Of a stretch of DNA of 53,600 nt, positions 46,985 to 53,600 are shown one piece after another. The stretch comes from Rhizoclosmatium globosum. Its lineage: Eukaryota > Chytridiomycota > Chytridiomycetes > Chytridiales > Chytriomycetaceae. Made by a program: the position numbers and the translations under genes. Below the pieces are notes generated by a model. The model was given only the letters and a program-made list of their open reading frames with translations. It did no database searches and had not been told where the DNA came from. The stretch is taken from positions 1 through 53,600 of the forward strand of contig MCGO01000243.1 of NCBI GenBank assembly GCA_002104985.1, in the 5' to 3' direction. The stretch's first letter is position 1. Every line of letters starts with the position of its first letter.

Positions 46985-48511
46985 ATGGGCTGCTCGAATA
47001 GTGTCGAAGACAAAGAATCAAGACAACGTAACGATGAGATTGAAAACAACCTCAAGAAGGAGAAGTTGATGCTGCGGAACGAAGTCAAGATGTTACTGTT
47101 AGGTTAGTCAACATCCAAAATCTGGCCCCCCTCATACTTCTTTCTCCATACACGGAATATTCCATCTATCCCACACCACCCACCAACCCAGCCCCAATTT
47201 CAATACTTAATAACGTAACAAACAAAAAAAAACATAACCATTAACAACTTCCACCAGGAACGGGAGAATCCGGAAAATCAACAATTCTAAAGCAAATGAA
47301 GCTCATCCACGACAACGGATACAACGACGACGAAAGAGAAGCCTTCAAAGAAATCATTTTCTCAAACACTGTTCAATCGATGCGAGTGCTTTTGGAAGCC
47401 ATGGCCAACATGGGCATCGCGTTGGGGAAACCAGAGAACGAAAAACACAAGCAGGTTGTCATGGATTTACCAAACCAGATTGAGGCGGACGCTTTCCCAC
47501 CGGACTGTGCGGCGGCCGTGAAGGCGCTTTGGGCGGATGAAGGTGTTCAAGCGTGTTTTGCTAGATCCAGAGAATTTCAGTTGAACGACTCTGCTTCATA
47601 GTAAGTATTGGGTGTAATCCCAACAAACCTCATATATATACCTCAACACAAAACATCTAACCTACTTCAAACTACCCCAAATAAAACAGCTACTTCGAAG
47701 CCATCGACCGTATCGGAGACCCCAAATACAAACCCAACGACCAAGACGTCCTGCGTTCCCGTGTCAAGACGACCGGTATCACTGAAACCTGCTTCCACAT
47801 TGGAGAGCTCAACTACCGTCTATTCGATGTGGGAGGACAACGTTCTGAACGTAAAAAGTGGATCCACTGTTTCGAAAACGTTACTTCAATCGTCTTCTTG
47901 GTTGCCGTGTCTGAGTATGATCAAGTTCTTGTGGAAGATGAGACTGTGGTATGTACAAAAATCGCAACATTCTTTCTGGACTTTGTCCCTTTCGTTCTTT
48001 TTGATGCTCACATTATGATCTTAGAACCGTATGCAAGAAGCACTCACACTGTTCGACTCCATCTGTAACTCAAGGTGGTTCGTCAAGACCTCCATCATTC
48101 TCTTCTTGAACAAGGTGGACTTGTTCAAGATCAAATTGCCGAAATCACCGATGGGCAAGTACTTCCCAGATTACACTGGTGGTACGTGTTGTTTCCCCCC
48201 TATTCCTCCCATTTTTCGTTCCTCATCCTTTTCATCAACTAAATATTCAAAATAATAGGTGACAACTTTGAGGAAGCCTCGCAATACATGTTCAACCGTT
48301 TCGTCTCGCTCAACCAATCAGACCAGAAACAAGTCTACACACACTTCACTTGTGCCACTGATACTACTCAAATCAAGTTCGTCATGGCTGCTGTGAATGA
48401 TATTATTGTGCAGAACAACTTGAGGTAAGAAACCCCCCAGAGAATGACAATCCTCTTTTGTTCCTGGTACTAAAATACAAACACAAATACAGGGACTGTG
48501 GTTTGATGTAA
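46985..48511 (+). CDS. GPA: Heterotrimeric G-protein alpha subunit
   Basis: The start [14 protein letters not shown] has the Gly2 myristoylation and Cys3 palmitoylation signals. Seven exons give the G1 motif [14 protein letters not shown] (most family members have GAGESGKS), switch [10 protein letters not shown], switch [23 protein letters not shown]4 FLNKVDLF and G5 TCATDT. The C-terminus is DCGLM, with the Cys at position -4 that pertussis toxin modifies in Gi-type proteins. The last exon encodes only this end. The helical domain ([20 protein letters not shown]) is normal in length. It couples a seven-helix receptor to cAMP or MAPK signalling. It is a well-preserved gene with no frame problem. 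Confidence 0.92.
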
Positions 48512-48870
48512 ATGCAGTTGTTCCATCTCCCAAAGAGGCTATGTTGTTTGTTCGTTTGTTTTGTTCTTCGTGTGCATGTGATGTTTCTCGGAAGTCTCGT
48601 TCTTTACAAAAATTTGTCGTGCAGAAGCAGTAATCCCCGTTATCATCTTTGTTTTCATTTGTTTTACCATTTTTCTTTTTTTTGAGTCCAACATCTTAAC
48701 TTACTTATCCGACATGAATAAACGTATTATTGAAATGACAGAGTCAACGTGGTTTATTATCCTCCACAGCCCACTCTCTTCTCAAAAAAAGCAAGGATAT
48801 AAAACAAAGGCCAGCCAAACACTCCTCACCTCCTTCACTCATTTTCCAACTGTTTCCTTCGACACAGGAC
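48512..48870. other. Convergent intergenic region
   Basis: These are the 3' regions of the G-alpha gene (+) and RPT5 (-). T-rich tracts and AATAAA-like signals are visible near 48717; no gene was found. Confidence 0.5.
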
Positions 48871-50740
48871 TTAAGCATAGTACTGCAAACTAGTCTTCTT
48901 CTTAGCCTGCACTTCCTGAATACCCTCCATGAAATCTTCATGCCGAATCTCAACAGCCCCACGTCTCAATGCAATCATACCAGCCTCCACACAAACAGCT
49001 TTACACTGTGCTCCGTTGAACTCGTCACAACTGCGCGCGAGTTCCTCAAAGTTCACGTCGGGCGAGGTTGTCATTTTACGCGAGTGGATTTGCATGATAC
49101 GGGCACGCGCTTCTTCGGTTGGGAGTGGGAATTCGATTTTTCGGTCGAGACGGCCGGAACGGAGGAGAGCTGGGTCGAGAATGTCGATACGGTTTGTTGC
49201 AGCAATAACCTTTCAAAGTGCGCGAGTTAGACACTGCGTTCTATTACTCCCAGAGGAGCATTTCCTACCTTGATACGGTCATCAGAGGAGAATCCATCCA
49301 ACTGGTTCAGCAATTCCAACATGGTTCTCTGCACTTCACGATCTCCTGACTTTTCACTGTCGAAACGCTTTGTTCCAACGGCGTCAATTTCGTCAATGAA
49401 GATAATGGTGGGTGCCTTCTCCTTCGCCAATTTGAACGCGTCACGGACTATTTTCCTCGTGTCAATACATACACGGGCCCTGTTTCCAAGAAAGTACTCA
49501 CCAATTCTTGCTCCGTCTCCAATAAACATCTGCACCAACTGAGGACCAGCCAACTTCAAGAAAGTAGCATTACTCTGTGCCGCACAAGCTCTCGCCATCA
49601 AAGTCTAAGCATATCATCAGTCTCAACAGAACCTCCCCATGTCCAACAAAGAAAACCACAAACCTTTCCAGTTCCCGGAGGTCCATACATCAAACAACCC
49701 TTGGGTGGCTTAATCCCCAACTTAATAAACCGATCCCGCTGATTCATAGGCTCAACAATAGCTTCCACAAGTTCCGTAATTTGCTTGTCAAGACCTCCAA
49801 CATCATTATAATCTTCCGTCGGCTTCTCGTCCACCTCCATAGCTTTCACACGAGAGTCGTACCTAAAGAGGGCATTTTTAGTCTCCAAAAGTGACAACAG
49901 GAATGAGAAATGGCTTACTCTGGAGGAAGGGTATCAAGAACCAAATACGAGTCCTTGTTGACACCAACAAGGTCACCGGGCTTAAGAGAGGCAGGGTCGA
50001 CGAGACCAATCATGGGAAGGAAGATTGTCTATTGGACGTATTTTGTATTTTTAGGGACTGAGGGGGGTGAGTAATTCAAGAAACACGAAGTACCTGACGT
50101 GTTGACGTTTTAACGACAGCGCATTTCCCTTTTCTGTGGGCATCCAAGTCAATATTTGCACCGTCTTCTTCGGGTTCATCGTTTGGATCCATGTCGAGAA
50201 TCTATGTTGCTTTTGGAGTTAGACGAGGATTCTTTTTGCGAGAGTATGTTTGTGTGCCACGAAGTTCGTCTGAAATTCAAGTTGATTTGTTGTTGATGTG
50301 TGTGCTGAGACTCCCTTCTTTCTTCGGCTTCCAATCCCACCCTCCACCTCAAGCTGAGCCAACCTCGACAGCACCACATCACCACTTCCACCAGTAAATG
50401 AAAGAGGGAAGCATTACCTCGACAATGTTAGAGACAAGGTAGGGCAACTGCTTGTTGAGCTTAATCTTTTCCTTGTTCTCCTTGATTTGCTCCTTCTGAG
50501 CCGCGTGTTCGTGGGACAGACGGGACTGCTCCGACCGCATAATCTAATCGTGTTAATAGTAGGGTTAGTGTTGTTGGAGTAAGGCGGCTCTAGAGTTAGA
50601 GTGCATACGCGAATGTCATTTTCGAGTAGTTTAATTCTGTTGATGATATCGTCCGTTGAAGCTCTGAGAATGTCAGCTCCGAGTTCTTCTTCGAGGGAAG
50701 GTGCGGCATCCGTGGCCATCGAGTCTTCGAGCGTTGCCAT
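48871..50740 (-). CDS. RPT5: 26S proteasome regulatory ATPase Rpt5 (PSMC3)
   Basis: This is one of the six AAA+ ATPases of the 19S base. The minus-strand exons join to an acidic start ([20 protein letters not shown]), coiled coil, OB domain ([40 protein letters not shown]), [20 protein letters not shown], Walker A GPPGTGKT, pore loop MFIGDGA, Walker [15 protein letters not shown] and the SRH block [18 protein letters not shown]. The C-terminal helix domain ends [10 protein letters not shown], whose last three residues are the HbYX motif that opens the 20S gate, typical of Rpt5. An in-frame ATG at 50791 would add 17 residues (SFKLNKVKKPTPTPTT) and is not preferred. Confidence 0.93.
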
Positions 50741-50870
50741 CGTTGTTGGAGTTGGTGTTGGTTTTTTGACTTTGTTCAACTTGAACGACAAACGACGCGC
50801 GTTCCTTGTTCAAACAAAACAAATTAAATAATAAAGAATTAAATAAAACAGTGGAACTTAAAAAGGACAA

Positions 50871-52440
50871 CTAAAGATGGAATAATAATGTATCGTCACG
50901 ACGTTCCCTCAGCCGCAACGGCACTGCTGCTCCTTCAACGTTTGCACTAGACGCACTCACTCCAAGCCCTCCAAGCATCCGCAACACTGTCATGGGCTCC
51001 AACACACTTTCTCTCTTCTTCTTGTCGCTCTCATATGCTCCAATAAGCGTCCCAAACAACTCGGTACACTCTCTCTGGCTAAAGTGTGCACGTCTCGCCA
51101 ACGAAGACACTACATCTCTACGAGAGTGAATCTAATTGATTTAGACTGTGTTAGAAATTTCGAAAGCCACAGCTGAAAAAAGGTACCTCAAACTGTAGAG
51201 CCTCAACACTCTTTTCCATCCATCCAGCAACCCTTCCTGTTCCTTTCCACACTCCTTTGCTTGTGCAACTACTTCTGAAGAGATTCTGGGAGTGCATTCT
51301 CCAGACTCACGCGGCTCTCGCCATTCAAAGACTCGTCTTGGTTTCCTTTGGCAATCATGGCATCCCATTCCGCCTCCTCCTGCATCAACCTATCCCACAC
51401 GTCAAAACACTCATCGAAATAAAAGAAATAAAATATGATACTCACACACGAATCTCTTCCTCCAATGCATCAATCTCACGCGCATTCTTTACATTTCCGG
51501 ATTCGGCACAGTTTTCACTTTAGTAGCCGATGCAGCATCATTCTGAGGACGTTATACCAACTCGTATTAATCTTTTCGATGCAAGACCCGAAATGAGCGT
51601 GTCATACAACTTGAGGGCTATTACTCATAGCATTTTAGTTGAAGTAGAATGCGCCTCCTAAACACACTCAACTCATGGCATCGTCAACGCGTTCAGCGAG
51701 AAACTCAGCTTTCGTGTAATGAGCACACCAGAGAAGACCTGGCGCAGACGCATAGGTTCGGGCTGATCCGGTCAATCAGAGTATAATATTCGCTTGGGTT
51801 GATGGATGGATGAGGCGGAGCTTCAAAACATTAGTTTTGACATTGTTTGTGTTTGAGTAAAAAACTACCAACCAATAGCGAGGCCACTTGGACTACTCGA
51901 CAGCCGCTTTCCACGTTTCCGAGACTGCTTCTGCGTCTTTGTCGGCCGCGAGAAGAGGGATTTTGAGAGGGACTTGGTTTGATTGGGATTGAGGATCGTT
52001 TCTGAGGAATCTGTTTCGTTGGATGGTTGCGTTTCAGCGGTTGCGACTGGAACGAGCGAGTCGAAGTGGGATTGGTTGTTGTTGTTGCTGTTGTTGTTTT
52101 GAGCATCTTGTTTGAGGTTGTCGTTGGATGCGTGGCTGGTTGTTGAGTAACAGAAGAAGGAACGTCTCGCGTCGTTTCTTTGCCGCACCGAGGACCCGCT
52201 TTTCTTCATTTTGACAGCTTCGGTAAAGTCTCCTGTGGCGGCTCTCTGTTTGGAACGAGGTTAGGTTACTAGGTTACTGGGTCCCTCGGTCCTAGGTTGT
52301 TCTAGGTACTCTACTTCAGACCTTCGCATTCGACTTGTTAGATGCCGAAGATGCCTCAGGGATAGGCACTTCAGTCGAAGAGGATGCTGCATCTCGGTGC
52401 TGCGTCGTCGCGTGTTGTAGCGCGGTGTTGGTGTAGACAT
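50871..52440 (-). CDS. DSN1: DSN1/Mis13-like kinetochore protein (MIND complex), interrupted frame
   Basis: Blocks on the minus strand follow the Mis13/Dsn1 order. After a disordered start (MSTPTPRYNTRRRSTE) comes KQSRKRGKRLSSSPSGLAI near 51950-51875, the conserved basic RGKR-SS motif; then PHPSINPSEYYTLID and QPEPMRLRQV near 51815-51740, WCAHYTKAEFLAERVDDAM, REIDALEEEIRLMQEEAEWD, and VAGWMEKSVEALQFEIHSRR with VVSSLARRAHFSQRECTELF near the end. A 40-base intron (GTAGTT to GGAAG) lies before VAGW. Single-base frame breaks occur near 52388, 51766, 51733 and 51494 without loss of conserved residues, suggesting consensus errors. The MIND complex links centromeric chromatin to NDC80. The identification is by motif order only. 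Confidence 0.6.
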
Positions 52441-53019
52441 CTTGTTTTGTTCTCCACTTCTTTTCGTCCGACAATGGACAACGTTATTCTTGCATATTCC
52501 CTCCTTTTCAAACATCACTACTTACTATCAAAACTTAAAAGAACAGACTGAGAAGAATATTATAAAACCACCGAAGGCAGTTTCCTCTCTAGAGACACAT
52601 ACTCTTCATGAGGAACCCCTCTCCTTCCATCATAACCTTCCGAAACGCATTCTGCAGTGACTTTTTAATCGATTTTGAGACACGCTTTTCTTCTTTGAAA
52701 AGCCGAAACATCGTCTTACGGACAGGTTGTTGCTGTAGCTACTGAAAGGTGTCAGGACAGTTTGAACTGCAGTGGGTAAACTCATGTGAGGGTTTCAACA
52801 ACAACAGGAAATAAATCGCCCAATAAGCTTATCCCTCACCCTTCTAAGTTCTTAACACTTTCTTTTACTATCTGCCGAAAAAGATACGTTTAATAAATTT
52901 TCCAGGTCGGCCTTCGTCGGCTTTCGGTTTGTTGAGTGGTGATCGAGATTTCGTAATTGAAAACCGCACCAAAGCCCTTCAGCCACATGTTTGCAAACAA
53001 ACATTGAAGAAAATAATTC
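52441..53019. other. Divergent intergenic region
   Basis: This is upstream sequence of the DSN1-like gene (-) and of the secreted protein (+). No gene or repeat was recognised. Confidence 0.5.
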
Positions 53020-53600
53020 ATGATAGTCTCTCTTTGGCTACTTGCCTCCTCTCTGCTTGTATACGCCTCGCCTCAAGCCTGTATCCCAAAATCATGTGCC
53101 GACCAAGGCTTCACCTATGGATTCCATACCGATGGATGTATCAACGAAATTAACTGTGGTCCCTGTCGTAAGTCTCCTCTTTGTTTCTCCCAAGAAACCG
53201 GCTAGCGTCCAAACCCCTCAAAACCCTTTAATCAAACACACCTATTCTCCAGCATCAAGCACACCCCTCGAAGCTTCTTGTGCTTGTGGCACTAATAACA
53301 TCCCATGCGGTCAAGGATCCACCTGCGAAAACAATTACTGCATGTGTACAGCCCCAACCCCGTCCTCGCAAATAACTCTCTGGTCACCTATGGCGGAGTG
53401 TTCCTGTCCCCGCAGTGACAGTCTCGATACCTGTTCGACGGGACGCTACTGTAATGCGTATGGAAACTGTGCATCAAAGCCTGCCTGTGAAGATTCTACC
53501 TGTATTTCGCATGAATGTGGTACAACTGCTTGCCCGAACGGGGGAACACCCATCTCTCAATGCTTTTGTCAGGATAGTAGAGCTTCTTGCTACCCAGGAA
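53020..53600 (+). CDS. Secreted cysteine-rich protein, partial at right edge
   Basis: Exon 1 (53020-53167) starts with a signal peptide (MIVSLWLLASSLLVYASPQA) and continues CIPKSCADQGFTYGFHTDGC with CGPC. A short intron (53168-53252, GTAAGT to CCAG) leads to exon 2, which stays open to the window end. Exon 2 is dense in Cys, with spaced units such as CACGTNNIPCGQGSTCENNY, CSCPRSDSLDTCSTGRYC and CGTTACPNGG. The spacing recalls EGF/keratin-associated-like or chitin-binding Cys repeats, but no family is claimed. Secreted Cys-rich proteins in chytrids are often wall or host-interaction proteins. The C-terminus is beyond the window. Confidence 0.75.

Overview
The window is nuclear DNA of a zoosporic (chytrid-type) fungus. 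It is gene-dense, and nearly every gene carries GT-AG introns, mostly 40-70 bases long. It encodes a flagellar dynein regulatory complex protein (DRC1), which only flagellated fungi keep, next to typical fungal families: HET domain, CDC24-type RhoGEF and Ser/Thr-rich anchored surface proteins. No tRNA, rRNA or CRISPR array was seen.

Left part (1-5.4 kb): an unrecognised gene running off the left edge (-), a small membrane protein, an EXORDIUM/Phi-1-like secreted protein (+), and the DEAD-box mRNA export helicase DBP5/DDX19 (-). One DBP5 intron is a 524-base repeat-rich element that recurs in sense orientation, with almost the same length (522), as an intron of MCM4 at 22.05-22.57 kb. This looks like an introner-like element pair.

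Accessory part (5.5-20 kb): a multi-pass membrane protein; a tandem pair of CDC24-like RhoGEFs, the first ending in a TIR-like domain where PB1 would be expected and the second frameshifted and lacking its TIR; a TIR relic; a TKL-like kinase; a type II membrane protein with a truncated copy of its 3' end nearby; an SRPBCC protein with an in-frame TGA; a metallo-beta-lactamase-fold hydrolase; a relic of the surface-protein gene of 41-43.5 kb; and an LRR protein.

Housekeeping part (20-40.4 kb): BRCC36, MCM4, a very unusual ankyrin - acidic - degenerate Lon fusion, cytochrome c, elongin C, DRC1, an ARB2/FAM172-type hydrolase, mitoribosomal mS38, eIF2-alpha, the telomere protein TEN1 and a mitochondrial Sel1-repeat protein.

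Right part (41-53.6 kb): a Ser/Thr-rich surface protein, a ZZ-finger/HET-domain protein, a G-protein alpha subunit, proteasome ATPase Rpt5, a DSN1/Mis13-like kinetochore protein, and a secreted Cys-rich protein running off the right edge.

Several conserved genes (DBP5, DSN1, ARB2-like, EXORDIUM-like and others) are interrupted by single-base indels while their residues stay conserved. This pattern suggests consensus errors more than gene decay. In contrast, the second RhoGEF and the relics at 11.4, 11.6 and 16.7 kb look like true decayed duplicates.
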